Made by a program: the position numbers and the translations under genes. Below the pieces are notes generated by a model that was not told the DNA's origin, made no database searches, and was given only the letters and a program-made list of their open reading frames with translations. A stretch of 64,000 nucleotides of DNA from Gliomastix tumulicola (lineage: Eukaryota; Ascomycota; Sordariomycetes; Hypocreales; Bionectriaceae). The stretch spans positions 1,178,001 through 1,242,000 of the forward strand of contig BCHX01000008.1 of the NCBI GenBank assembly GCA_001599755.1. The letters run 5' to 3'. The number at the start of each line of letters is the position of its first letter. Position 1 is the stretch's first letter. This document shows, in pieces, positions 12,050 to 24,036 of the stretch.

Positions 12050-14257
12050 ATGGACGCCAACGACGATGACGCGGAGACACAGCCCAGACAGCGCCGTGAC
12101 AAATACATCTCCAAAGCATGGTATTCATCGGATCTTTACCGCAGGTAACTTGAGTAGACATTTCGATGCTGACAGCTGCTTTTGATGCACAGCCAGGCCT
12201 GCCGGCGTCGAAAGATCAAGGTAACAGGGGGCTTCCGTCGTTTGATCTACCTATTACTAACCGTTCTGCAGTGTTCGGGCCATACCACCTGCTTTAATTG
12301 CCTTGAACGCGGTATGGACTGCGTCTACGAATCTGATGGACGGAAGAAAGGCCAGAAGACAGCCAAGAGACAGCGTATAGACTATCCTCCAAGGTAAACA
12401 TCTAGCCAATATATGGACTTCCATCTGGCAAAGCTAACTCACGCCCTTTCTGCAGAAATACTACCACACAAGCGCGTCCCCCGACAGCAACCAGTCCTCG
12501 TTCCTTTCATCGAAAAACACCAAGCCTGCCCCTCGACATTCATTTCAGTCCCAGCAGACGAAACCCTTCTCTTCCGCCGGCTCACGTATCTCCGACAACC
12601 AGCAGATTGGGCTCGGAATCCAACAGCCTACTCCAGTCCAAGAACTATCTCACTATTACACTGCCATCTGCCGCCGATCTTGACCGACTCGTTAATGTCT
12701 TCTTTGCCAGCGTCCATCCCGAATATCCGATCCTCGACCAAGTCGATATCACAAGCCGCCTTGCCAGTACGCTACGTGTGCTCGAATACCAGATAGACGG
12801 CGACTTGCATCGAATCAACGTCGATTCTGCGGCAAGTCCCGTACTAGCATTAATGTGCAGCATCGTGTCCCTAGCCTTGGTTTCATCCTCCGGAAATCAT
12901 CTCAACGCCCCGTCCCCTCGGCATAACCGTTTCAGCCATCCGCCTGGCTTCGAATACTACACGAGATCCAGGCAGCTGCTACATACGTTCGAGCCCACCC
13001 ATGCGTCACCGGACATCATCAGCTGCTACATCTTGCACTGCATCTATACCCTCCAGATCGACAATTACCAGGCATCACTGCAGTCTCACGCTACGGCAAC
13101 TCGATCTCTAGCCACAATAGATCCATATTACCAGGATTCGGACTGCACAGACAGGCTGTGGTGGACTACTTGGATCCTTGACCGAGAACTTTCGAGACTG
13201 CTTGGGATATCTTGCATGCTACAGATCGAGCAGTTACCGGAGGGCCTCAGAAAGCGCATGGACAATTATCTCAACGGTATCGGCTGTGGCAGATCTCCGA
13301 CATCCTCTACGTCGCCAAATAACAGTACCGAGATATCGACTCACAGATTAGGTAGAGAGACAAAGGACACGGTCTTCCTCGAAGCCCGAGGACATCTCGC
13401 CGAAATCTACAGTCGGATATGCAACCAGTATTGTCCGACTTCGTCGCACAAAGGCTGCCGTCTCCGCTCGTCGGCAATGTGCGATGCCGAGTTGGACATA
13501 TTCGAGGCAGTACTTCCCAAGTCGCTAAGATCGGAGCCCGAGGTACTCATGAGAGACTCTGATGGTGTCACCCGTTGGGATACTTTGCTCCATCCATTGA
13601 TCATCCTTTTGGTACGTGCAGTCCCTTCCATCCTTACCATACGCTCCAAGCTAAGTCGCAATCATGGAATAGACTGTCAGCACAATACGGTTGAACCTCC
13701 GAAATGCGTCCAGCCAATGCGACTGCTTTGCTCAGCTCAAAACCGACGGTCCCGAAATAGCAAGAAAGGTCATCGAAGCGACGGCGCAATTCCTCAACTC
13801 TATTCCAAAAGGAGACCCCATTCCTTCAATAGCGACTATAGCTACAGCTCTAGGAGAGTGTGCGTCATACCTCATCACTCTCATCGACGACGATGAGTCG
13901 ACCGAAGAGCACAGTCAAGCCAACAGCGTGTCCGACTCAGTAGAGCAAATCTACGACATGCTCATGAGTATGCCAGAAACATGTCCGGCGGTAAAGAAGG
14001 CCCTTGACGCCCTGGAAGTAGCAATCAATCCACCTGCAACACAGGCCAGCAGCCGGCAGCTGCAAGCATCTCCTAACGGCCAACAAACTATGCCCGTTGC
14101 AGTCAATCGTGACCATATTCAAGCCGGGACACGGAAAGAACACAATATCACTCCGAAACAGCACAGTCAAAATCCCTTTGAGGCTTCGGATGGGTATCAC
14201 CTTCTCGATGAACTCCAAAATGGCTATCAAAGTCTGGATCACCTAGCTCCTAGTTAA
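12050..14257 (+). CDS. Zn2Cys6 fungal transcription factor
   Basis: Predicted 653-residue nuclear regulator. Exons 12050-12120, 12193-12220 (28 nt), 12272-12393, 12456-13611 and 13673-14257 sum to 1962 nt. The zinc cluster is encoded across three exons: joining them gives CQACRRRKIKC then SGHTTCFNCLERGMDC, an exact C-x2-C-x6-C-x5-C-x2-C-x6-C. A basic linker (KKGQKTAKRQR) follows, then a fungal_trans middle region starting near LTITLPSAADLDRLVNVFFASVHPEYPILD. It is convergent with the acyl-CoA ligase (74 bp) and divergent from another regulator, which places it among acyl-CoA metabolism genes; control of these is an inference. Confidence 0.88.
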
Positions 14258-14331
14258 CTAATGCACACCGAGAATTTAGAAATTCGCATAAATCTGCTTG
14301 CCATCGTACTCCAACTCTCATTCTCATTCTA

Positions 14332-16166
14332 TCACAGTCTAGCCATGGGCTTACTTGTCTGCCCTTTACCAATATCCTTGAGCAGCCTCCGGAGAATTTT
14401 GCCAGTAGGGCTCTTCGGCAGTTCGTCCAGGAAAATGACCCCTCCGCGAAGATGCTTGTACCCCGAAGTCTGGCCGGCAAGGAACTCGGCAATCGACTTT
14501 GCCGTGCCGGCATCCCTGTTGTATCCTTCTCTGAGCACGATGTAAGCACGGACAAGGTCTGTAGCGGCCTCGTCACTCCAGACTCCGCATACTGCAGCGT
14601 CGTTGACGGCTGGGTGTCGGAGGATGATCTCCTCGAGTTCGAGGGGGGCGACTTGGAAGCTTAAATTCCAGTCAGCATCATCAGAAGATAGGTGTACCAT
14701 AGAAGAGATTGACATACCCATTGTATTTGATCGTGTCCTTTGTACGACCATTGACGACCAGATAGTCATCATCATTCAAGTAGCCGAGGTCGCCCGTCTT
14801 GTACCAGCCGCCATCCAGCATATCAGCCTTAGTGGCTCGGGGATCACGGAGGTAGCCCCTAGGCAGGTCGGACATCGTTAATGCTTGTTCCAGAGTGTCT
14901 AGTTTCTCAGGAACACTCACATCATGATATGCGGGCCACGCAGTGCAATCTCTCCTGGCCCCCTGGCACCAACGTCCTGGCCGTTCTGATCGAGAAATCG
15001 CATCTCCGCGTTCGCAATGATCTTGCCCGTCGCATTGAGGGCCTTGTTCTTGTCTCGGTATCCGCTCTGCACGCAAGCTCCCGACGCCTCAGTGCACCCA
15101 TATGCTACACAGGTTTGTAAGAGTCCGAACAAGTCCGTCAGTCAAGATGAAAGAAAGGCCACTCACTCTGGCCAAGGGCCACATGGGGAAAGGTCTTGCG
15201 GAGTTTCTCGGCCGTCTCTTCACTCAGCGGTGCCGCCGAGCATGTAAAGTACTCCAAATAAGGGTACTCAAAGCGTCTGGTGATCGGGCTCTCCGCCAAC
15301 ATCTTGGCGACCGGCGGCACCAGCCTGGCCATGGTCGCCTTCCTCTCAGAGAGGAGCTGACAGAAGCGGCCCAGGTCGAAGCGCGGCATGATACAGACGA
15401 AGTAGCCGAGCCACGGCGCACCCGTCATGACGACGTAGGTCGCGTAGACGTGCGAGAGGGGAGGGAAGAAGACCTCGCGCATATTGGACCGCCAGTTGTC
15501 GGCATTGTCGGCACGCAGCTGGTAGTTTGCGGCGATGAGATTGTGGTGGGAAAGAACGACGGCTTTTGAGCGGCCGGTGGTCCCGCTAGAGAGGACGATG
15601 GCAGCGGGAAGCTGGCGGTTGTCGGCGTCGCGGAGAGAGTAGTGTTCAGGATGCGAGTGCGACTCGCCGGAGATGTCATCCGACAGGCCAGGATAGGATG
15701 GCGTCTTGCCGATGGTAACAACCTTCCGAATTGTTGAAGAGTGTGAGGATACCTTGAAGCTTTGACTCAGCTTCTCGGTGACGGCGGCCCCGACGATGAC
15801 GAACTGCGGCTGAACGAGGTCCAAGCCCCAGGCCATGTCTTTCGGCGACAGTGCATCATTGATCATGGAAACGACACCTCCCAGCCACCAAACAGCGTGC
15901 GTCGCCACAATGTAGTCGATGCAGCTGGACGAGATGATGGTGACTACATCGCCGGGAACAAGATTCAAGTATTGCTTAATCCAAGCTGCCGTGCGCTTCA
16001 CCTGAATCTTGAAGTTCCCATGCGTCACTGTCCGGCCTGTGTCCGACTCCTCAAAAATGATCTTGTCTTCCGGGATGGGCTCTGGGCTGGCCAGGAGCAT
16101 AGCCTCTGTGACTGACACATCGGTGGGAATGATGATACGTTGACCGGACCGATGAATATGTGACAT
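14332..16166 (-). CDS. acyl-CoA ligase, 4-coumarate-CoA ligase-like, peroxisomal-type C-terminus
   Basis: Predicted 550-residue ANL-superfamily acyl/aryl-CoA synthetase that would activate a carboxylic acid with ATP and CoA. Exons on the minus strand are 16166-15167, 15104-14921, 14858-14718 and 14659-14332 (1653 nt). Motifs: P-loop SSGTTGRSKAVVLSH, TYGCTEAS (formed across the first intron), GGWYKTGDLGYL, GRTKDTIKYNG and PKSPTGKILRR with the catalytic Lys. The protein ends in ARL, which fits the PTS1 consensus (S/A/C)(K/R/H)(L/M), so peroxisomal import is likely. Substrate is unknown; fungal relatives act on phenylpropanoids or medium-chain acids. The gene is divergent from a zinc-cluster protein. 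Confidence 0.9.
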
Positions 16167-16678
16167 GATGCGAGAAACGTAGGCTTAGTCAAGCTGGATG
16201 ATTTGGCTTGGTGTTGGCAGTCGATATCGGTTCTGAGGGATCTCTTCGAACGAGAGGATTCCAAACCACTGCGAAAAGACCCTTCCTCTGACACGTGCAT
16301 CCCATTTACCTTCCACCACCACCCATGCCCAACACACCGGCCGAAGACCGGAATGACCCCCATCATTTCGGCCCCGGCGATGCAGCAAGACGGACCCGGA
16401 ATATGCAGGCATGGCCGTGGTTGAGGACGGAATCGGTGGTTGGTCGTTGGTGTGTGTAATTCCACACCACAATTCCGAAGTGCAATTCCGCGGCTATTCA
16501 CATACCCACGGAAACCACAACACCCCAGCCAACCACACATCCAAATGCCCAGCAAAGACGAATTACACGGCATCGGCTTCTTTAAGTCGGCATATCCGTA
16601 GTTCAAGAAAAAAAAAAGTGCAAAGCAAGCCGAGGTGTGTAACAGCCCTGTTCGCGGTAAAGCGCGGCAACAGACACC
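16167..16678. promoter_or_regulatory. divergent ligase/zinc-cluster promoter with CCGCGG motif
   Basis: A 512-bp region between divergent starts. It holds CAATTCCGCGG at 16483-16493, a further AATTCCG at 16471-16477 and inverted copies (CGGAAT) near 16396 and 16428. The core is identical to sites in the SDR/acyl-CoA dehydrogenase promoter. A run of nine A lies at about 16610. Confidence 0.5.
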
Positions 16679-17658
16679 ATGTCCACCCCAGAGGACTCGC
16701 CCTTCTCGCCGCTGACCTCGGCCTTGCTGCTCGAGGAGGACGCACCCGACACCGAGAATCCCTCGATAGACGACGACGGCGGCTTGCCCGTCATCACCGC
16801 CGACCAGCAGGCCAAGTACCGCTCCACCCGCGGACGACGTGCCGCCTGGGCCTGCTTCCCGTGTCGGAAGCGCAAGGTCAGATGCAATGTGACGGTGGAG
16901 CAGCCGTGCCTGAACTGCAAGCATGACAACTTTGACTGCTACTTGAGCTTTTACTCCAAGAGGTCAGGCGATGAAAATGACACTTTGATTTATGTTGCCG
17001 CCAGTGGCTGACGTTTTATTATTCCAGGAAAAGCCAGGAGGCTGCTGAATCGTCGGCCGGAGGGCTTGTGCTACACGAGGGGGAGAACGACAACCCAGAC
17101 AAACCTACAAGATCCAGACGGAGGCCCAGGCGGCCGCGAAGAAGGCGGAGACGGCCTCTGGATGTGCTGGAGCCACATCCCAATATGGACATGCCGACCA
17201 GCAGTGCACATCCGTTCTTAAATCACCCTTTTCTCACGGCCCAGTCGCCGGTGTTGTGCGTGAGAAGTCCGATGAGCCCGGGTGACCCTATGATTGCTGG
17301 TTTTGACGTTGAGATGCGTCAAATCACCACCAAGTCGCCTCGGCTACATGGGGGAAACCTCGAGACATCAGCGGCCTCGAATGCTATGGTAGATAAGCAA
17401 GGTGCTGATACGGCACATCAGAGAAGCATGCTGTCTCCAATTTCAGAGGCGGCTGGGGCGCAGGCGGCTTCAGGAGACCGCGGAGATAGTGGTTGCTCGG
17501 GCGAATGCTCGCCAGTCTTCAGATGCACTTGCAGGGCTAGGAAGCACTACGAGCCATTCTCAGACGGGCTGTTGAAGTATCTACCAGATAACGCACCTTA
17601 CTTGAATTCAACAGAGCTCAGTTTGTTATATGAAGCGCCGGATACGTGTCCGTCTTGA
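16679..17658 (+). CDS. Zn2Cys6 zinc-cluster protein without a fungal_trans domain
   Basis: Predicted 304-residue protein with exons 16679-16962 and 17028-17658. The zinc cluster is complete: CFPCRKRKVRC, seven residues, then CLNC and C after six residues, preceded by GRRAAWA. After the cluster comes a very basic stretch (RSRRRPRRPRRRRRRP), a likely nuclear localisation signal, then a low-complexity Ser/Pro-rich region ending in a small Cys-containing segment. No middle homology domain follows, so the protein is much shorter than usual zinc-cluster activators. It is divergent from the acyl-CoA ligase and could be its regulator. The next plus-strand gene has a regulator effector domain but no zinc cluster, so the two may be halves of one ancestral or unresolved gene. 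Confidence 0.75.
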
Positions 17659-18361
17659 AACATGCTATTACTACAGCTACGGTAGGTTGTGTAATGTCCA
17701 CACGTCCGTAGGCAAGGGACATATGCCACGAGAAGCAGTAGCCTTGTAAGAGCCAGGCACATCGGCTAAGACGGAGAGTGTTGGGCCCAAGAAGTTCGTC
17801 GCACAAATGTCGGTGGCTCCAAGTCGCCTAATCGCTCGTCAGGTTTGGATCGCGAGAGGCGATGGGCTGACGTTGCGGAATGCCAGTTGTGTGAGATGAC
17901 ATAATTATCGCACTAACACTCATCTCTTTCTAGCATCATGCTGTCGCACTATTTTCGTCTTCTTCCCTTCCTTGGTCGATTGCATGACGGGGTAGATGAC
18001 AAATTAAGCCTGGATTCCCACCTGCCTGCAGCCGCAGATTTCATTCAAATATTTATGTCAACTTCCACACCTTTCTGCGACCAACTTCCCCAAATCACAT
18101 CTAATCCATCGCAATGCTCAAATCAAAACAGCACACGACGACCAGGTGGCATGTGTCGTATTTGCGCGCCCTCCTCTTTGGGGACTAATCGAGGAGGAGC
18201 CGACGGTCAATAAAGGTCATCTTTGAAACGCTGTGTGCCGGAAGCGCGTGTCACGTTCCACGTGACGAAGAGTCCGTCAGGACGGCCATCATCTCCCATC
18301 CCATGCCCATGCAAAGGCGTCCCTTGCTCCTCATCCTTGGCCCCTTTCACCTCATCCCGGG
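17659..18361. other. gap between zinc-cluster gene and Upc2-type domain gene
   Basis: There are 703 bases without a supported exon. I looked for a zinc-cluster exon for the downstream gene and found none; only short unsupported frames are present. Confidence 0.4.
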
Positions 18362-19327
18362 ATGACCCCTGGGAGGCGCTCCGACGCCTTGCCGTTTCTC
18401 TCGCGCCTGGTCGAGCCATCAACCGAGACAGCCGAGGCCGCGACGACATCATGGAAGTCGGACCTGGAGCTCATGCACCACTTTACGGCCGTCACCTGGC
18501 GCACCCTCCCGCAGGCCGATGAGATAGGGGACATCTGGCAGCTGGCGCTTCCCAGCTTGGCCATGGGCCATGACTTCCTCATGCACCAGCTCCTCGCTGT
18601 CGCCGCGGCGCACATGGCCTACCTGCACCAGCAGCTGGGATCTGTCGATGTTGGGTCATCGTACCGCCGACGCTCCGCTCAGCACCAGAACAGCGCCGTT
18701 CGAGGCCTGGGGCCCACCCTAGAGGCGATCGACGATGCCAGTCTCCCCGCCGTCTTCCTCGCCACGTCCCTGCTGTCTGTTTCCGTCTTCCCGACAATCT
18801 CAAGTGCCGCAGGACCCAACGGCGCGCCGCCGGGTGTCACGGAGCTCCTGGACGTTGTCCTCGCTCTGAGGGGCATGCACAGTTTCCTGGCACAGCACCA
18901 CACCGAGCTCGAGGCCAGCCCGATCGTGGGGAGGATGCTCCAGCTAGGGCAGTACGAGACGGACTCGCAGCTTCTTGACGAGCTCACAGACGAGCTCACG
19001 ATCATGCTGCGTCTACTATCCATGGGAGATGATGGAGCGGCCAACAATACCAAGGAGACGTACCTACGGGACACAGTAGAGGATTTCATACACTGGATCA
19101 GGCACGCGTGCGAGTCGGTCGAGGAGCCGGAGGTCAGGCTGGCGATGACGTGGCCTGCGAGGTTGACGGACGGATTTCTCGATCTCGTGGCTCGCAGAGA
19201 CGCGGGCGCGCTGAAGGTCGTGAGGTGCTATTGTCGGATACTCGAGGCGTTGGGACCTACGTGCTGGTATTTGGAGGGATGGGGGGAGCGGGCGCTTGTG
19301 GACATCGATAGAGCAATATCATGCTGA
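18362..19327 (+). CDS. Upc2-type fungal transcription regulator domain, no zinc cluster
   Basis: Single-exon 321-residue protein. Its N-terminal 90 residues (LELMHHFTAVTWRTLPQADE, then WQLALPSLAMGHDFLMHQLLAVAAAHMAYL) match the effector region of Upc2-like fungal regulators (fungal_trans_2 type). Such proteins normally begin with a Zn2Cys6 cluster; none is found in frame upstream, and the ATG at 18362 lies close to the start of homology. It may be truncated, act without direct DNA binding, or belong with the zinc-cluster gene at 16679-17658 on the same strand. There is no visible intron. Confidence 0.65.
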   Translation: MTPGRRSDALPFLSRLVEPSTETAEAATTSWKSDLELMHHFTAVTWRTLPQADEIGDIWQLALPSLAMGHDFLMHQLLAVAAAHMAYLHQQLGSVDVGSSYRRRSAQHQNSAVRGLGPTLEAIDDASLPAVFLATSLLSVSVFPTISSAAGPNGAPPGVTELLDVVLALRGMHSFLAQHHTELEASPIVGRMLQLGQYETDSQLLDELTDELTIMLRLLSMGDDGAANNTKETYLRDTVEDFIHWIRHACESVEEPEVRLAMTWPARLTDGFLDLVARRDAGALKVVRCYCRILEALGPTCWYLEGWGERALVDIDRAISC

Positions 19328-20743
19328 GAGTCTGCTTGATACTTGTTCAAGTGGATTTGTGCTAAGCAATATTATAGACATAGTGAGCTATTGCAATCGG
19401 TTTCTTAATAGCATCCAAGGGGCTTTATTTCAGCATGGAATCCATAGCTCTTCACCGTTGAGTCACCACGTCATAAGTGCGCGTACATTATTACTTCCAG
19501 CTAAGAAAATTCTCACCTGAGTCTACAAAATCAAACAAAACACCGTTTACTGTATTCTCTACCTCACCAACAATGGAATTCGGGCAAATCTTGGAGCTGT
19601 GGACGCGCATTCCTCGCAATCACGAACGGTGCTGCAGGGTAGGTATCTCAAGGAGTCACGATTGATGCCCAGCTTCGCCAAACAGGAGGCAGGAATACAA
19701 ACCTAGAGGCCGGGCAAAGTATGAGTCTCGGATCTTAAGTGCCTCATTGCCACTGTATTTACTCTTGCAGCCTGGATGTCTGATGCTCAACAGGCGCCCA
19801 GATCACATTCGAAGTCAAGAGAGAGTCCAGGAGGCTGGGCATGGCTGGCGCGTTGTGGCGTCGCCCGTTTTGGCCGTTGCTGTAGCACGGCGTGTCTAAC
19901 GTTCAAAGGCGCGTGGTTGGGAGTCCATGCAAATGGCCTCCTCTCGTGAATAGGCTTCCTCGCTCAATAGAATCAGTCAACAATTGCATCTAGCTCTGAC
20001 TCAATGCCCATTTCACAGATCATGAGACGTGGACAATCAGGCCTCACCTGCAGCTCAGGTACCCAACGCCGTCCCAATCGGGTCACCGCCTTCCAATTGA
20101 CTCCCATTCTGCCGGCAGAACAGCTCCAAATGGCTCCAAAAAGTACCAATACAGCAGGCGGTGAATCGGAGCGGGACCAAACACGCCACGGTGCAGACGG
20201 TTCGCTTTTGCGGGAACTCAGCAGTGGCGCAACGTTAAATAAGAAAAAATCCATTTCGTGAGTGCCCATTATTCAACCAAACGCGCGATGGATGGATAAA
20301 ACGCTGCAGCTCCCTCTCTTTGTCTGACCTCGTCCTTCCTCCCTCCTGCATCTGCATTCGCATCGCTCTCGTATCGCATCTGCATTCGCACTGCTTCGCG
20401 TTTTTTTTTTCTCTCTCTCCCTCTCCCATTCAGCACGGCATCGCACTTTTGATCGATTGATTTGCATCGCACTGCTCGCTTGAGACCAGCTCTGCTTTGG
20501 ATTCCCACATTTTTCCTGACGCGCAAAACAGCTCAGGCTTCGATTCCCTACGGAGCTCTCTCTTTGAAGTAGCACCATCGTCTACGCGCGCGTTTTGCAT
20601 TCGCCCATCTTGTGCGCGCTCGTCTTCATCTATACGTTCTTCTGCACGCGCATCTGCGACGCGCTCGTCCTCGAGACACACACACACCGTACACATCTCT
20701 TATACATACACACACACACACACAACTAGCCACCACACTCGCA
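19328..20743. other. long intergenic region and 5' leader of the RCC1 gene
   Basis: There are 1.4 kb with no supported gene. The right 300 bases are C/T-rich, with a T9 tract followed by CT repeats at 20401-20427 and a CA repeat at about 20709-20724 just before the RCC1 start. This is typical of a pyrimidine-rich fungal promoter and leader. Confidence 0.5.
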
Positions 20744-22588
20744 ATGGCTCCCCGAGCAAAGGCCGCGGCTACCAAGACCGCCGAGCCCAAGAAGGCACCC
20801 GCCACCGGTGTCACCAAGAAGAAGCAGACCGCAAAGGCTGCTCCGGCCAAGAAGGCCGCCCCCTCCAAGCCCGCTCCCAAGACTGCTGCCACCAAGGCTG
20901 CTGCCACCAAGGCCACCAAGGCCACGACGACGACCACCAAGACTGCCGCTGCCGCCACCACAGCGTCCAAGAAGCGCAAGGTCGCCTCCGACGAGGAGCC
21001 CAACGCGCCTGCGACCACCAAACGCGCCGCCTCCGAGGTCGACGAGGCCCCCAAGGCCAAGAAGGCCAAGACGACCAAGGAGCCCGCCGCCGCCGCCGCC
21101 GCCGCCGCCGCACCGAAGCCTCCCAAGAAGAAGCCCGAAGCTCCCGCCAGCGTCCGCCCCCGCGTGACCATCGGCCCCAAGATCAACGACGCGCCTACAC
21201 AGATCCTCGACATCTACGTTTTCGGCGAGGGTACCTCCGGCGAGCTCGGCCTCGGCAGCAAGAAGCTCAACGGCAAGAAACCCATCGACGTCCGACGACC
21301 GCGTCTCAACCCCAACCTCTCGGCCAAGGATGTCGGTGTTGTGGCCATCTCTGCCGGTGGCATGCACGTCATCGCCCTGACGCGCGACAACAAGATCCTC
21401 ACCTGGGGCGTCAACGACCAGGGCACGCTGGGCCGCGATACAACATGGGATGGTGGTCTCAAGGACATCGACCAGGCTGACGACTCCGACTCGGACGACG
21501 ACGAGGGCGACACGGGCATGAACCCGATGGAGACGACCCCCACAGCCGTCAAGGACGAGTACTTCGCCGAGGGCACCAAGTTCGTCCAGGTCGTCGCCTG
21601 CGACAGCGCCAGCTTCGTCCTGACGGAGGACGGCCGCGTCTACGGCTGGGGCACCTTCCGGTCCAGCGACGGCATCCTCGGCTTCACCGAGGCCGTGCAG
21701 ATCCAGCGCACGCCCGTGCTCATCCCGAGCCTCAAGAACATCAAGACCCTGTCCGCGGGCGCCAACCACGTCCTCGCCCTCGACCACAAGGGCAACGTCC
21801 TCGCCTGGGGCTGCGGCCAGCAGAACCAGCTCGGACGCCGCATCATCGAGCGCAACAAGCTCTCGTCGCTCGCCCCTCAGGGAGTCGGCCTGCCACGGGG
21901 CAAGATTGCCAAGGTCGCGTGCGGCGCGTACCACAGCTTCGCCATTGACAAGGACGGTCATGTCTGGGGCTGGGGCCTCAACAACTTTGGCGAGGTCGGC
22001 GTCGAGTCCAACGCGGGCGAGGACGGTGCCGTTATTCTTAAGCCTGCCAAGGTTGAGTCGCTTGACGAGTTCAACGTGACGGGCATTTCTGGCGGCGGCC
22101 ACCACTCCATTGCCTGCTCTGCGAAGGGCGAGCTCCTCGCGTGGGGACGCGTGGACGGCTACCAGGTCGGTATCGACCCCAGCACTCTCACCCGAGAGAA
22201 CGCCATCTTTGACGAGCGCGACAAGCCTCGTATTCTGATTCACCCCACCGTTGTGCCTGGTAAGTACACCGCCTTTCCTCCATTGCTTATCGTCGTCACA
22301 GCGTGCTGACTCCCTTCAACAGAGGCAACCGACGTCATCGCCGTGGAGGCCGGTTTCGACAACAGCTTCGCCGTCACCAAGGAGGGCAAGGTCTACTCGT
22401 GGGGCTTCAGCAGCAACTACCAGACCGGCCAGGGCACCATCGACGACATCGAGGAGCCGACGGTCATCGACAACACGGCCATCCGCGGCAAGAAGATCAT
22501 CGGCGCTGGCGCTGGCGGTCAATACTCGCTGCTCGTCGGCATCGCCGAAGACGTCCCTGCCGTCAATGGCGTCAACGGGACGCATTGA
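20744..22588 (+). CDS. RCC1-type Ran guanine nucleotide exchange factor
   Basis: Predicted 593-residue RCC1-family protein (yeast Srm1, S. pombe Pim1), the chromatin-bound exchange factor that makes Ran-GTP for nuclear transport and mitosis. Exons are 20744-22259 and 22323-22588. The first 140 residues are a lysine/alanine/proline-rich low-complexity tail with nuclear localisation and DNA-binding character (SKKRKV, KAKKAKTTK). The beta-propeller follows, with RCC1 repeats visible as GTSGELGLGSKK, WGVNDQGTLGRDT, GWGTFRSSDGILG, WGCGQQNQLGRR, WGLNNFGEVGVES, WGRVDGYQVG and WGFSSNYQTGQG, giving seven blades. It is a housekeeping gene with strong GC bias; long antisense frames across it are shadows. 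Confidence 0.95.
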
Positions 22589-23985
22589 GCAAACCGCATT
22601 TGAACGACGATAAGGATAAGAAGAAGAAGAACAGAGAAAGAGTGACAGGATCATGGGGCATGGGATTTATGAGAAGCAGGCATGAAGAAGATGATGACCT
22701 GGGCCCCTAATTGCGGATGAGGAAGGGTATTATATGAAGATGTGATTTATGCGCGCTGGTACTGATTTTTTTTTCTGCTTCCTGCCCTACTTGTCTTACA
22801 GGGCCGTATTACTCTACTGATTTCTGTGCTTTTTGACTGGCGTTTGAGTCTACAGATAGAAGAATGGATGGGGCCCTGAGATGGCTCCCGATTGACATGC
22901 ATAAACTCACATTTCTTCATGATGCGTAATGATGCTACTGGTGATGATCGTTACCGTGTCCTCCTTCCGGCTACGCCTGCAGTCGAATTGCATGGTGTCT
23001 GGTACACGAGGGTCTATGGACTGATGCTACCATTTGAGTCGCTATTTTCTTCTGCTTTTCCCGAAATTCTTTCGACAGGGCACATCGCGCGCAAGCCACA
23101 ATGTGGCTTATCGAAGATCCAGCCCAATCACCTGGAAGGATACGACGCCTGCTCAACGTCAGTCAAGCATCTATTATCCTACTGACCACGCTCTGACCCC
23201 TCGGTCTTGATCTCTGTTTGCGTGCATCCGCCGAAACACCTCGGCGACTATCCGCACTGAAGTGCAAAAGTAACAGCCAATATTGAACATTGAATAAGAG
23301 CTGTGTTAAAATGACATCCTCCACCCCTCTTGGCGTGCAGCTGCTGTCATTATTTGCCCTGCAGCACGCACAAACCTCCGCTGATGCATCCATTTTACAC
23401 TGGCTGGCGCGATCCTCCCAGACGGGAGCGGGAAGGGGGGGGGAGAAGGGATGATCTCGGGAAAGACGCAAGAAACCCTGCCCGGGCCTTCAGGGGCGGG
23501 GACTTTGGGAAACAAGAAAAACCAACAAGAAAAAAGCCCTGTTGGCCGAGAGCTGCTTATTCAGACCCTGTCCACATTGTAATACGGAGGCGACAAGGAA
23601 CATGGTAAAAAACTAACGCCAGACAAGAGAGGAGGAGAATATTGATCAACAACCCTCTCAGCGGAGGCTCTGCCTGAAGGGCTGCAGTCTGCGTCAGGCA
23701 TGCTTGGCCCGGGCCATTTGTCCCCCCCCCGGCAGTTCGATCCTTGCCCTGGTCGTCGCTTTGACGTTTTATCAAGACCTTGCTTTTTTTTTCTCTTTTT
23801 TCCCTTGTTGGTGGCGTGCATGAGAGCTCCCCCCACTTGTGTTGGTCGTCATCCCATGTTGGGTGTGTGCGATGTTTCATTGCCTGTTATCGCCTTTCCC
23901 CACGCAACGGTTGAGAGGAACGCGGTCGAGGCCTGGGTCTGGAGGGTTTCTTGACTCTTACGATTTGGACGGTGGAATTACAATT

Positions 23986-24036
<51 letters not shown>

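Noticed and set aside
16025..16924. A 299-codon minus-strand frame spanning the ligase and zinc-cluster promoter
   Set aside because: It overlaps two well-supported divergent genes and their promoter and has no protein-like motif.
20726..22243. A 505-codon open frame antisense to the RCC1 gene
   Set aside because: High GC at third positions keeps the antisense open; it is Gly/Leu/Val-biased, low complexity and has no motifs, while the plus strand encodes a complete RCC1 propeller.
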